DNA from: Lactonifactor sp. BIOML-A5
GTDB lineage: Bacteria; Bacillota; Clostridia; Lachnospirales; Lachnospiraceae
DNA length: 64,000 bases
Assembly (NCBI RefSeq): GCF_009677585.1
Contig: NZ_WKYV01000024.1
Coordinates: 21,449-85,448, forward strand
Reading direction: 5' to 3'
The notes under the pieces were generated by a model. It was not told where the DNA came from and searched no databases. It saw only the letters and a list, made by a program, of their open reading frames with translations. A program made the translations under genes and the position numbers. Positions 35,366-44,441 of this stretch are shown piece after piece (the stretch's first letter is position 1; every line of letters begins with the position of its first letter).

Positions 35366-36001
35366 TTATATGGGCAGATTCTTTATTATTTTATCCAGCG
35401 CCTCATAAAACCCTGCAATCTGCAATCCGTCAACCAGGGCGTGATGACAGAGCACAGAGACTGGGATCACAGTCTCTTCATGAAGGACAGAGTATCTGCC
35501 CCATGTAATCCTTGGATTGCTGTCGGCCGGCATGGGAACAGGCTGAATAAAAGAAGTATAGGAAAACCATGGAAGGGTGGATATAAAAATCAGTTCATTC
35601 CCGTCTTCCTCATTATCCTCCACAGATCTTACCTCCTTCGCCTGATTCTGTTCTGAAACAGCATAGGGCAGATACTCGGAGAAAGGCATATTGCTGTCAA
35701 GGGTGCAGTAGCAGTAGGTGCCGTCCTCCAAAGCTACGGTGTGGGAAGTTCTGCAGTTTTCATATTCTATAATCTGGTCTCCGGAAATTCTCTGACGAAA
35801 TTCTGGTATCTCGTTGGCTGCTTTTGAAATACAGTAGCAAAAGGTCAGAAAAAATGGGAGCTTTTTTTCTTTTATCTTCTTTAAAAAGTCTGTAATTGTC
35901 ACATTAACAGTGACTCCCACATAGGGGTAGGCCAGACTGTTAAAGTAGTCAAAATGCTTTTTTCTTTTATAAGTATTCATGTCTAGATATTGATATTTCA
36001 T
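35366..36001 (-). CDS. Chloramphenicol acetyltransferase-like enzyme (CatA family)
   Basis: 211 residues, the length of type A chloramphenicol acetyltransferases. The catalytic His lies in CHHALVDGLQIAGFY (~187-201), matching the HHxxxDG signature; YVGVTVNVTITDFL and the helical KKLPFFLTFCYCISKAANEIPEFRQR segment also fit. Whether the substrate is chloramphenicol or another acceptor cannot be told from sequence; chromosomal CAT-like proteins are often inactive on the drug. It has its own promoter at 36076-36105. Confidence 0.82.
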   Translation of the reverse strand: MKYQYLDMNTYKRKKHFDYFNSLAYPYVGVTVNVTITDFLKKIKEKKLPFFLTFCYCISKAANEIPEFRQRISGDQIIEYENCRTSHTVALEDGTYCYCTLDSNMPFSEYLPYAVSEQNQAKEVRSVEDNEEDGNELIFISTLPWFSYTSFIQPVPMPADSNPRITWGRYSVLHEETVIPVSVLCHHALVDGLQIAGFYEALDKIIKNLPI

Positions 36002-36075
36002 AATAATTTATCCCTTCGAATGTTTGTAATAATCCAAAACTGCCTGAGCTGTGTGATTATCATATACTATTTTGT

Positions 36076-36105
36076 ATTATATAGGATACAAAAAACGCAT
36101 GTCAA
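36076..36105 (-). promoter_or_regulatory. SigA promoter of the CAT-like gene
   Basis: On the minus strand TTGACA (36105-36100), 18-base spacer, TATAAT (36081-36076), about 75 bases before the start codon at 36001. Confidence 0.7.
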
Positions 36106-36134
36106 TATATATCATAGTCCTATTCTTCCTGCGA

Positions 36135-36184
36135 TTGACAATTATTGCCTGAAATAGTATGATAAATCTATAAATTTACGTAAA
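36135..36184 (+). promoter_or_regulatory. Consensus SigA promoter with LacI-type operator (site O1)
   Basis: TTGACA (36135-36140), 17-base spacer, TATGAT (36158-36163). The perfect palindrome TTTACGTAAA (36175-36184) lies about 5-14 bases past the expected transcription start. The same palindrome recurs at 38327-38336 and 40495-40504, before the other two transcription units of this locus. Confidence 0.82.
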
Positions 36185-36206
36185 AACGGGAATGGGAGAA
36201 GGAAGA

Positions 36207-38201
36207 ATGGGTGTTACAATTAAAGAAATAGCAGAGGAAGCAGGCGTCTCCATTGCTACGGTGTCCCACGCGCTGAATAAAACCCGCTATGTCAGCCCTG
36301 AGATATCCGACAGGGTGCTGGCCATTGCACGGAAAAAGGGATATAAGGCAAAGCATGGGGTGAGTGAAAAAACCCGGAAGTATAAATTAGGAAAAATGTC
36401 CGAGATAGCTCTGGTGATACCCAACACCTTCAGCGTGGTGTATACACGTCTGATCGCGGTTCTCTCCAAGCTGGTGGATGAAGAGGGCTACACGCTGTCC
36501 ATATACCTTTCTGACGGGGAGGCGGAACAGGAACGGCATATTCTAAATGAGATTATATCCAACCGCAGAATCGCCGGGGTCATACTCTGTCCGGCAGATT
36601 CGGGAAAAAAACAGTATCAGAAGCTGATGAACTGCGGCAGGCCTTTTGTATGTCTGGAGCGTATGATTGAAGGGGAGGAGGCAGACGCGGTTATCTCTGA
36701 TAATGTACAGGGGCTGAGGACCGGCACAGAGCACCTGATTAAATGCGGTCATGAGAGAATCGCATTGCTTTTGGAAGACAAAACTCTGAGTACAGTAAAA
36801 GGCAGAAGAGAAGGCTATCTGCAGGCTTTAAGAGAATATGATGTTCCCTGCGACGAAGAGCTCATCGCCTGTGTTGGCCTGGAGGACGGGGAAGAGGCAA
36901 AGGAGTCCATCAAAGCATTTATCAAAAAAATGTCGCCCACTGCGATTCTGGCCGGAGGCAACACGCTGACGTTAAGATGCCTGAAGGCCATGGGAGAGAT
37001 GGGACTGGAGTGCCCAAAGGATATCTCCATCGTGGGGTTTGGAGATGACAAATGGTGCGAGCTCATAACCCCGGCGCTGACTACCCTGATACAGGATACG
37101 GAGGAGATTGGAAGAAAGACGGTTCACCTTTTGCTCAATAAAATAGAAGGTGTTACCCAGGAAAGGTACGCGGCACAGAAAATCGTAGTTCCTATGGAGT
37201 TATCTGTACGCAAATCCACTTTGAACATTGCCCGGGGTCCCTTTGGAGAAAAAGTGGTGTATCCGGAGGAAAATTTCCTTTCGGAGGAAGAGCTTGAAGT
37301 CCTGAAAAACGGGAACTACACGGTAGGCATTTCCTTTCATTATACAGGAAATGAATGGACGAGGCTTCACGAAAAGGCAATCAAAGATACCCTGAACAAT
37401 ATGGGGGTCCGGGTACTTTCCGTGACAGATGCCAATTTTGATCCGGATCTGCAGAATACACAGCTGGAGGGCCTGATAATGCAGCATCCGGATGCAATTA
37501 TCGCCGTACCCACAGATGAGGTGAAAACGGCAGCAAAGTTTAAGGAGCTGGCCGGGCAGACGAAGCTTATCCTGATAAACAATATGCCAAACAGCCTGGG
37601 GAAGGATGAATACAGCTGCTGGCTGTCGGTCAATGAACGGGAGAACGGCCAGAATGCAGCCAGGATCCTGAGAGAACATTTTCAGGGGCAGGAAAATGTG
37701 AAGGTGGGAATGCTGATCCACGGGGCGCCCTTTTTTGCTACCAAGCAGAGAGATTTTTTTGCCGAGCAGACATTCCTTGAGGACGGCTCGAATATCCGGG
37801 TGGTATCCAAACGGAGCTTTTATCAGATTGACAATGCCTATGAGGTCTGCCGGCGGATGATACAGGATCATCCGGACATTCAGGGGCTCTATATCACCTG
37901 GGATCGCCCGGCGCTTCAGGCCATCCGGGCTCTGGATGAATTGGGCCGGGAGGATATCGCCATAACCACGACGGATCTGGACTATGAGATTGCAGCCTGC
38001 CTGGCAAAGGGCAGATATGTGGTGGGACTGAGCTCCCAGAGGCCTTACGATCAGGGAATTGCGGTGGCAACGGCAACGGCAAGAGCACTGTTGGGCAAAT
38101 GTGAACATAAATGCATCGGAGTGCCTCCCTATACGGTTATGGCCGGCAATCTGGACAAGGCATGGAAGGAAATTCTTAAGACAAAGATGCCGGAATTTTA
38201 G
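36207..38201 (+). CDS. LacI-family regulator with extra C-terminal substrate-binding domain (paralog 1)
   Basis: About 664 residues, nearly twice the usual 330-340 of LacI proteins. Residues 2-50 are the LacI helix-turn-helix (TIKEIAEEAGVSIATVSHAL), ~60-345 the normal periplasmic-binding-type core (with DAVISDNVQGLRTGTEHLIKCGH and ISIVGFGDDKW). After a linker, residues ~370-664 form a second sugar-binding domain homologous to the transporter lipoprotein at 41763: shared landmarks are SVTDANFD (~405) and LYITWDRPALQAIRAL against IYASWDIPAEGAIASA. There is no signal peptide, so both domains are cytoplasmic. ATG 36207 follows GAAGGAAG; 36192 is possible. It probably represses itself and the downstream operon via TTTACGTAAA. 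Confidence 0.88.
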   Translation: MGVTIKEIAEEAGVSIATVSHALNKTRYVSPEISDRVLAIARKKGYKAKHGVSEKTRKYKLGKMSEIALVIPNTFSVVYTRLIAVLSKLVDEEGYTLSIYLSDGEAEQERHILNEIISNRRIAGVILCPADSGKKQYQKLMNCGRPFVCLERMIEGEEADAVISDNVQGLRTGTEHLIKCGHERIALLLEDKTLSTVKGRREGYLQALREYDVPCDEELIACVGLEDGEEAKESIKAFIKKMSPTAILAGGNTLTLRCLKAMGEMGLECPKDISIVGFGDDKWCELITPALTTLIQDTEEIGRKTVHLLLNKIEGVTQERYAAQKIVVPMELSVRKSTLNIARGPFGEKVVYPEENFLSEEELEVLKNGNYTVGISFHYTGNEWTRLHEKAIKDTLNNMGVRVLSVTDANFDPDLQNTQLEGLIMQHPDAIIAVPTDEVKTAAKFKELAGQTKLILINNMPNSLGKDEYSCWLSVNERENGQNAARILREHFQGQENVKVGMLIHGAPFFATKQRDFFAEQTFLEDGSNIRVVSKRSFYQIDNAYEVCRRMIQDHPDIQGLYITWDRPALQAIRALDELGREDIAITTTDLDYEIAACLAKGRYVVGLSSQRPYDQGIAVATATARALLGKCEHKCIGVPPYTVMAGNLDKAWKEILKTKMPEF

Positions 38202-38271
38202 TCAGCAACGCCCCGCAAGCAGGGGGTATGCTTCTTGGTCATGAGCGGAAGCGCTGTGATTATGCTGCAGA

Positions 38272-38317
38272 CAAGCGATGGTTTTGAAGAGATCAGAACC
38301 GTCGCTTTTTTTGCGCA
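38272..38317 (+). terminator. Terminator after regulator 1
   Basis: AAGCGATGGTT pairs with AACCGTCGCTT (11 bp, one T-G pair), followed by a run of seven T. It separates the two regulator genes into distinct transcripts. Confidence 0.82.
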
Positions 38318-38326
38318 AAAACATAA

Positions 38327-38445
38327 TTTACGTAAAAATACATAAAAAATAGAAAGGGTACGTAAAAAAGAATCCAGAAAAGCGGGTAAAATACGAGAAA
38401 GAATTGACAATTTGGCTAAAAAATATGATAATTAAATCACGTAAT
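38327..38445 (+). promoter_or_regulatory. Promoter and operators of regulator 2 (site O2 and partial sites)
   Basis: TTTACGTAAA at 38327-38336, a partial site GGTACGTAAA at 38357-38366, then TTGACA (38404-38409), 17-base spacer, GATAAT (38427-38432), and a further partial site ATCACGTAAT (38436-38445) at the start of transcription. Multiple ACGT-centred sites flanking the promoter suggest looping or cooperative repression. Confidence 0.7.
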
Positions 38446-38485
38446 AGTAAAAAATACGATAAAATAGTTAAAAAGGAGAAAGCCT

Positions 38486-40477
38486 ATGAAGGTAACACTG
38501 CAGGAGATTGCCGAGGAAGTCGGGGTTTCCATTGCAACCGTTTCCTTTGCGCTGAACAGGACCAGATATGTAAGTCCTGAGCTAGTACAAAGAATAGAAG
38601 AAGTTGCCAGGGAAAAAGGGTATCATAGCAAACGGGAAAAACAGGGAAAGATGCGTAGGGGCAGACTGTCGGAGATTGCGCTGGTAATACCAAGTCTTGA
38701 CAGCAGCTTTTATACCCATGTGATACCCGCAGTGTCCAGGAAAGCGCGGGAGCGCGGGTATATGATGGCAGTTTATGTATCTGACAATGACAGAGAAAGG
38801 GAGAAGCATATTCTGGACGGGATTATGAGCAGCCGGAGAGTTGCAGGGGTGATCCTTTCCCCCTCCTGTGAGGATGAGAAGGCTTACAGCGGCATCCTTT
38901 CCTATGGAATTCCCCTGGTTTTTATTGAGCGGATGCTTTCCGGGGAAACAGCGGACAGCGTCATATCCGATAATGCAGAGGGAATACGAAGAGCTGCGGA
39001 GTATCTAATCAAGTGCGGTCATGAGAAAATCGTTCTTCTTTTGGAAAAACGTCACCTGTCGTCGGTGGACGAGCGAAAAAAGGGGTATGACATGGCGCTG
39101 AATCAGTACGGCCTTTCTGACAGAGGAGATATGGTGGTTGGCGTTGTGCTGCAGGAGAAAGACAGCACTATGGAAACAATTGCAAAGGTACTGCGGGAGA
39201 AGAGAGCGACTGCAGTACTGGCGGGCGGAAATGTGCTCACTCTTTATCTGCTGGAGGTTATCTCAAAGTTAGGAATCAACTGTCCGGAAGAGCTTTCTGT
39301 GATTGGATTTGGAGACGGAGACTGGTGCGGATTGGTGAAACCTCCCCTTACCGTGCTGAAGCAGGATATTGATAAGATTGCTGAGGAAACAGTGGCGTAC
39401 ATAACAGAAGAAAAAGGAGAAAAGGAGAGCGAACGGGAAAAAAAGATCAAACGGATTCCTATGGAATTCTGTATCAGGAATTCCGTGCAGAATATTGCGA
39501 GAGGACCTTTCGGCGAGAGAGCGGTATATCCGGAGGAAATTGTGCTGTCGGAGGAGGACGAAAGGCTGCTCAAGAGCGGAAATTACCGGGTGGCACTGGC
39601 ATTTCACTACAGCGGCGACGAGTGGACGTCGCTTCATGAAAAGGCCATATTGGAGACGCTCAGCGGATATGGGATTCATGTACTGACGGTCACGGATGCC
39701 CACTTTGATCCGGAATTGCAGAAAACTCAGCTGGAAGGGATTATGATGCAGAAGCCGGACGCGGTGATAGCGGTACCTGTTGACGAGGAAAAAACAGCCG
39801 GTATTTTTTTGGAGGTTGCAAAAAAGACGAGATTGATATTGATTAACAGTATGCCGAGAAGCCTGAAAAGGGAGGATTATGCCTGTTGGATCTCGGTAAA
39901 TGAGAGAGAAAACGGGCAAAATGCTGCCAGGATCCTGGGGGATCATTTTATAGGAAGGGATAACGTAAAGATAGGGCTGCTGGTGCATGGGGCGGAGTAT
40001 TTTGCAACGCGGCAGAGAGACTTTTTTGCAGAAGAGACTCTTCGGGATCAGTATCCTGCCATAGAGATTGTGAATAAAAAAAGCTTTGGCTGTATAGAGA
40101 ATGCGTATGAGGCTTGCCGGAGGATGATGGAGGAGACACCGGAGATAGAAGGACTCTATGTCACCTGGGAGCGTCCGGCCCTGGAGGCCATCAGGGCGCT
40201 GAAGGATCTGAGGAGAAGGGATGTAGTAATATCCACTACCGATCTGGATTATGAGATTGCATCTTACATGGCAAAAGGGGAAATGGTAATCGGGCTCAGT
40301 TCCCAGCGGCCTTATGATCAGGGGGTGGTTGCCGCAGTGGCGGCGGCAAAGGCTCTTCTGGGAAGATGTGACAGCAAATGCATAGGAGTTCCCCCTTATC
40401 GGGTGGAAGCAGAAAAGCTGGAAAGGGCATGGAAGGATCTGATAAAAACGAAAATGCCGATTTTAGTTAAAAAATAA
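38486..40477 (+). CDS. LacI-family regulator with extra C-terminal substrate-binding domain (paralog 2)
   Basis: 663 residues, same three-part plan as the preceding gene: helix-turn-helix (TLQEIAEEVGVSIATVSFAL), LacI core (~60-340), linker beginning NIARGPFGERAVYPEE, and a second sugar-binding domain (~367-663) with TVTDAHFDPELQ (~401) and LYVTWERPALEAIRAL. The linker and C-terminal domain are more alike between the two paralogs than the LacI cores, which suggests duplication of a fused gene with later divergence of effector specificity in the core. Strong AAAGGAG ribosome site. The nearby operators suggest autoregulation. Confidence 0.88.
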   Translation: MKVTLQEIAEEVGVSIATVSFALNRTRYVSPELVQRIEEVAREKGYHSKREKQGKMRRGRLSEIALVIPSLDSSFYTHVIPAVSRKARERGYMMAVYVSDNDREREKHILDGIMSSRRVAGVILSPSCEDEKAYSGILSYGIPLVFIERMLSGETADSVISDNAEGIRRAAEYLIKCGHEKIVLLLEKRHLSSVDERKKGYDMALNQYGLSDRGDMVVGVVLQEKDSTMETIAKVLREKRATAVLAGGNVLTLYLLEVISKLGINCPEELSVIGFGDGDWCGLVKPPLTVLKQDIDKIAEETVAYITEEKGEKESEREKKIKRIPMEFCIRNSVQNIARGPFGERAVYPEEIVLSEEDERLLKSGNYRVALAFHYSGDEWTSLHEKAILETLSGYGIHVLTVTDAHFDPELQKTQLEGIMMQKPDAVIAVPVDEEKTAGIFLEVAKKTRLILINSMPRSLKREDYACWISVNERENGQNAARILGDHFIGRDNVKIGLLVHGAEYFATRQRDFFAEETLRDQYPAIEIVNKKSFGCIENAYEACRRMMEETPEIEGLYVTWERPALEAIRALKDLRRRDVVISTTDLDYEIASYMAKGEMVIGLSSQRPYDQGVVAAVAAAKALLGRCDSKCIGVPPYRVEAEKLERAWKDLIKTKMPILVKK

Positions 40478-40494
40478 AAGAAAAAACATTAAAA

Positions 40495-40633
40495 TTTACG
40501 TAAAAATCGTTATAAAATAAACTATATGGTATTTTAAACAAAAATACGTTGACCTCATAGGGGGTGCATGCTATAATTTACCTGTATTTAAGAAAAAATA
40601 AATAAAAAATTGGTAAAAATGATTGTGCAATCA
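40495..40633 (+). promoter_or_regulatory. Promoter and operators of the glycoside operon (site O3)
   Basis: TTTACGTAAA at 40495-40504, promoter TTGACC (40549-40554), 17-base spacer, TATAAT (40572-40577), and a near-perfect palindrome TGATTGTGCAATCA at 40620-40633 in the leader. The first site is shared with both regulator genes; the second differs and may bind another factor. Confidence 0.78.
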
Positions 40634-40686
40634 AAGAAAAAAAGAAACTATTATGTATTTAACTAAAATGTGGAAGGAAGGATTTC

Positions 40687-41715
40687 ATGTTAGCTGCAAA
40701 ATTACCGTGTAAAGAAACCATAAAAGTTGTGGAGGAGCCCATTCCCGTACCGAAAAAGGGAGAGGTATTGATTCGGATGAAGGCGTCAGCCCTGTGCAGA
40801 AGCGATTTGCACAGATATCATGGGGTGGCTTTGTTTGATGAGGATGACAAAGAAGCGAATATTACTCCGGGACACGAACCCTGCGGGATTGTGGAGGAGC
40901 TGGGAGAGGGCGTAACAAAAGTAAAAAAAGGCGATCGGGTGGCCATTTACCTAGGACTGGGATGCGGGACTTGTCCGGACTGCCTGCGCGGGGATATCAT
41001 GCTGTGTCCCGAGTTTCGGTGTATTGGATTTGCCGTTAACGGTGCACATGCAGATTATATGACAATTCCGGAAGAGAATTGTCTGCTGCTTCCGGAAGGA
41101 ATGGATTTTATTACAGGGGCTCTGGCTACGGATGTGGGCGGTACGCTGTACACAGCGTGCAAAAAGATTGAGCTAAACGGGACAAAAACGGTAGTGATCA
41201 TCGGATGCGGCCCTATGGGAAGCGGAGGAATCCTTATGGCAAAAGGATTCGGCGCAAGAGTGATTGCTGTGGATACAGACGAAGAACGGCTGCAGACAGC
41301 TCTGGAGCTGGGAGCAGATTACATAATAAATCCCTGTAACACAGATGGCCCGGCGAGAGTCAGAGAACTGACAGAAGGCCTGGGAGCAGATGCTGCTATC
41401 GTGACTGCAGGAGGAAATATTCCGCTGAATTCTGCCCTGAATTCCATAAGGACCAAAGGCCAGGTGGCGCTCATCGCAGAATCCAACCAGGCAGTCATTG
41501 ACCCGAGCAATCAGTTTGTCCGGACGCTGGCTGAACTGAAAGGGTGCTGGTATTTTAACCGGGGAGACTGGGAGGAGATATCGAATTTCATTGTGAATCA
41601 TAAGATTGATATGAAGAAGATATCCAGTCACACGTTTTCTATCGCAGAGGCAGAAAAGGCTTTCCCGTTGTTTGACTCGGGAAAAACCCAGAAGGTTGTC
41701 TTTGTGTGGGAATAG
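40687..41715 (+). CDS. Zinc-dependent NAD(P) dehydrogenase (medium-chain, YcjQ-like)
   Basis: 342 residues. Catalytic zinc ligands lie in ALCRSDLH (Cys ~37) and GHEPCG (His ~62, Glu); structural zinc cysteines in GLGCGTCPDCLRGDIMLC; Rossmann motif VIIGCGPMGSGG (~168). It oxidises an alcohol group of a sugar or polyol. It is the first gene of an operon that also encodes a Gfo/Idh/MocA oxidoreductase and two TIM-barrel isomerases. In the E. coli ycj cluster an enzyme of this class makes a 3-keto-glycoside; that reaction is an inference here. Confidence 0.87.
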   Translation: MLAAKLPCKETIKVVEEPIPVPKKGEVLIRMKASALCRSDLHRYHGVALFDEDDKEANITPGHEPCGIVEELGEGVTKVKKGDRVAIYLGLGCGTCPDCLRGDIMLCPEFRCIGFAVNGAHADYMTIPEENCLLLPEGMDFITGALATDVGGTLYTACKKIELNGTKTVVIIGCGPMGSGGILMAKGFGARVIAVDTDEERLQTALELGADYIINPCNTDGPARVRELTEGLGADAAIVTAGGNIPLNSALNSIRTKGQVALIAESNQAVIDPSNQFVRTLAELKGCWYFNRGDWEEISNFIVNHKIDMKKISSHTFSIAEAEKAFPLFDSGKTQKVVFVWE

Positions 41716-41762
41716 ATAAAACAGTAGTAACGAAACAGGAACGAAAACACAGGAGGTATTTT

Positions 41763-42932
41763 ATGAAGAGAAAATTGGCAAGTGTACTTTTAAGCACAGT
41801 AGTGGCAGCCAGTCTGCTGGCAGGGTGCGGGGGAAATGAAACGTCCTCTGAAACGTCCGGGAGTGAAAAGACAGCAAAGGAGGAAACGTCGGATAAAACC
41901 TACCCGGAGCTGGACCTGAATCCTACCGAAGCGCTGAGTGTGAGCACCGAGGGAATCCAGGCGGCGGCACCCTCTGCATTTACCCTTACAGACGAGGATA
42001 TTCAGAAACTGAAGGACGGGAAATATAAGGCGGCTTTCTGCTACCATACACAGAGCGATACCTGCAACCAGACGAAGCTGGCTAACGCTAAGAAAATGCT
42101 GGAAGACTGGGGGATTGAGACGGTTTCTGTAACAGACGCGAACTTTGATGCAGCAACGCAGACCTCCCAGATCGAAAGTACTATGGCCCTAAAGCCAGAT
42201 GTTCTTTTTGTTATGCCCTATGATGCGGACGCGTGCGCATCTGCCTTAGACGCCAATGTAAAGGGAACAGATACAAAATTAGTGTTCATGGAAAATGTAG
42301 CTACAGGCTATAAGGCAGGCACGGATTATGCAGGCTGCGCCAGCTCAGACAGCTACGGCAACGGAAAGGCCTGTGCAGACATACTGGCTAAAGAAATTGG
42401 GTATAAAGGCCAGGTAGGCATGATGTTCTACGATTTGGTATATCCGGTGACCAATGAACGTGACCGGGGATTCCGGGAGACGATAGAGAACTCTTATCCA
42501 GATATTGAAATTGTTATGGAATCCGGGTTTACCGACCCTAACGATACCGGTACAGTTGCAGATGCTATTCTTGCAAAATATCCGGACATTGACGGTATTT
42601 ACGCATCCTGGGATATACCGGCCGAGGGCGCCATTGCCTCCGCCCAGTCTGTGGGAAGAGACGACCTGATTATCACATGCTGCGATCTGGGTGACACCGC
42701 AGCGAAGAGCATTGCTACGGACGGAATGATCCGCGGATCAGGCGCTCCCCGTTCTCCAGAACAGGGCCAGGCAGAAGCTCTTGTGGCCGCTTATGCACTG
42801 CTGGGAAAAGAGATGCCCTCTACCTTTGTGACACCTCCTGCATTACCGGTAGTAAAAAGTAATCTTTTGGATGCCTATAAGACAAGCTACGGGATTGAGG
42901 CTCCTGACTGGCTGCAGGACCTTACAAAATAG
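41763..42932 (+). CDS. Sugar ABC transporter substrate-binding lipoprotein
   Basis: About 389 residues. Lipoprotein signal LASVLLSTVVAASLLAGC (lipid Cys ~21), a Ser/Thr/Glu linker, then a Peripla_BP_4-type ribose-family domain (~95-375) with SVTDANFD (~122), DVLFVMPYDADA and IYASWDIPAEGA. ATG 41763 follows CACAGGAGG; the longer frame from 41706 would bury the signal peptide. The domain is the closest relative in this window of the extra domain on the two regulators. It delivers the sugar to the RbsA/RbsC-type importer encoded next. Confidence 0.9.
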   Translation: MKRKLASVLLSTVVAASLLAGCGGNETSSETSGSEKTAKEETSDKTYPELDLNPTEALSVSTEGIQAAAPSAFTLTDEDIQKLKDGKYKAAFCYHTQSDTCNQTKLANAKKMLEDWGIETVSVTDANFDAATQTSQIESTMALKPDVLFVMPYDADACASALDANVKGTDTKLVFMENVATGYKAGTDYAGCASSDSYGNGKACADILAKEIGYKGQVGMMFYDLVYPVTNERDRGFRETIENSYPDIEIVMESGFTDPNDTGTVADAILAKYPDIDGIYASWDIPAEGAIASAQSVGRDDLIITCCDLGDTAAKSIATDGMIRGSGAPRSPEQGQAEALVAAYALLGKEMPSTFVTPPALPVVKSNLLDAYKTSYGIEAPDWLQDLTK

Positions 42933-42941
42933 AGGTGCGCT

Positions 42942-44441
42942 ATGGCTGATTATGTATTGGAACTGGAAGGGATACGGAAAGCTTTTGGGGGAGTCCCTGT
43001 ACTTCAGGATGTGGATTTCCGGCTGGAAAGAGGCAGCATTCATGCCCTGGTAGGGGGGAACGGTGCCGGTAAGTCTACCCTTATGAAGATTTTGACGGGC
43101 GTATATGTAAAAGATGCCGGAGTCTGCAGAGTGAACGGCAGTGAGACGGTGATCCGGAACTATAATGATGCGAAAAAGCAGGGGATCAGTCTGATTTTCC
43201 AGGAGCTGAGTCTTATTCCGACATTATCCGTCAGCGAGAATATCTTTTTAAACAAAGAGATAAAAAAGGGCAGATTTCTGGATGTAAAGGCTATGAATGA
43301 AAAAGCCCGCAAGCTGCTCCTTAGCCTGGGCATTGACATTGACGTGGAAGAAAAGATTCAGAACCTCAGTGTGGGCTGCTGCCAGCTCATTGAGATTGCA
43401 AAGGCATTGTCCAGCAATACGTCAGTCCTGGTTATGGATGAGCCCACGGCCTCACTTTCCGACAAGGAGACAGAAATTTTATTTCAAATCATTGACGGGC
43501 TTAAGAAAAAAGGGATTTCCATTATTTACATATCCCACCGTATGAATGAGATTTTCCGGATTGCAGACTGCATTTCCGTTCTCTGCGGAGGAAAGATGGT
43601 TGCCAGCAAGCCTGTCTCAGAGTATACACTTGAGTCTCTGATTGAATGCATGCTTGGCGGTAAGAAAAATGAGCAGGCCATGGTATGGAAGGAACGGGAA
43701 ACTCCCGTGGGAGAAAAAGTGATGCTGCAGGTGGAAAATCTTTCCGTGGGCAAATCTGTAAAGGAAGTTTCCTTTCAGGTAAAGGCGGGAGAAGTAGTCG
43801 GACTGGCCGGTCTGATGGGAAGCGGAAGAACTGAGGTGATGGAATGTATCTTCGGTATCCGCAAGAGAACCGGAGGCAGAATTTTCCTGGATGGCAGAGA
43901 AGTGAACTTTAAAAATATAAGGCAGGCGGTCAACGGCCGGGTAGCCCTGGTGCCTGAGGACAGGCGCCGGGAAGGCCTGGTGCTGATGCACTCTCTCAGG
44001 GAAAATATGATAGTTACAGATTTTAACGGTGTAAAGAGTTCCGGACTGATACGGACAGACAAAATGAATGCAGTTAGTGAAAAGGCCATTCAGGATCTGA
44101 AAATAAAAGCAGACAGTGTGACCACCAGACTGTTTCATCTGTCAGGGGGGAATCAGCAAAAGGTGGTAATTGCCAAATGGCTGAATACGCGTCCAAAGCT
44201 GCTGATGCTGGACGAGCCCACGGCCGGAGTTGATATCCATGCGAAGAGTGAGATTATTGAAATTATACGGCAATTTATCAGGGAGGGAAACAGCGTTATC
44301 TTTGTCTCATCAGAACTGTCGGAGATGATGGCGGTCTGCGACCGGGTTGTCGTACTGCATGACGGCGTAAAAACCGGAGAGCTTACTCACAGAGAAATAG
44401 ATACAGAGGAGGTATTGCAGCGTGCGATCCAAAACAATTAA
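42942..44441 (+). CDS. Sugar ABC transporter ATP-binding protein (RbsA/MglA type)
   Basis: 499 residues with two fused ATPase domains. Domain 1 has GGNGAGKSTLMKIL (~37), the unusual signature LSVGCCQLIEIAKAL and VLVMDEPTASLSD. Domain 2 has a degenerate Walker A (LMGSGRTEVMECIFG), LSGGNQQKVVIAKWL and LLMLDEPTAGVD. This is the ribose/galactose-type import ATPase. It starts 9 bases after the lipoprotein gene and overlaps the permease start by 20 bases. Confidence 0.93.
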   Translation: MADYVLELEGIRKAFGGVPVLQDVDFRLERGSIHALVGGNGAGKSTLMKILTGVYVKDAGVCRVNGSETVIRNYNDAKKQGISLIFQELSLIPTLSVSENIFLNKEIKKGRFLDVKAMNEKARKLLLSLGIDIDVEEKIQNLSVGCCQLIEIAKALSSNTSVLVMDEPTASLSDKETEILFQIIDGLKKKGISIIYISHRMNEIFRIADCISVLCGGKMVASKPVSEYTLESLIECMLGGKKNEQAMVWKERETPVGEKVMLQVENLSVGKSVKEVSFQVKAGEVVGLAGLMGSGRTEVMECIFGIRKRTGGRIFLDGREVNFKNIRQAVNGRVALVPEDRRREGLVLMHSLRENMIVTDFNGVKSSGLIRTDKMNAVSEKAIQDLKIKADSVTTRLFHLSGGNQQKVVIAKWLNTRPKLLMLDEPTAGVDIHAKSEIIEIIRQFIREGNSVIFVSSELSEMMAVCDRVVVLHDGVKTGELTHREIDTEEVLQRAIQNN

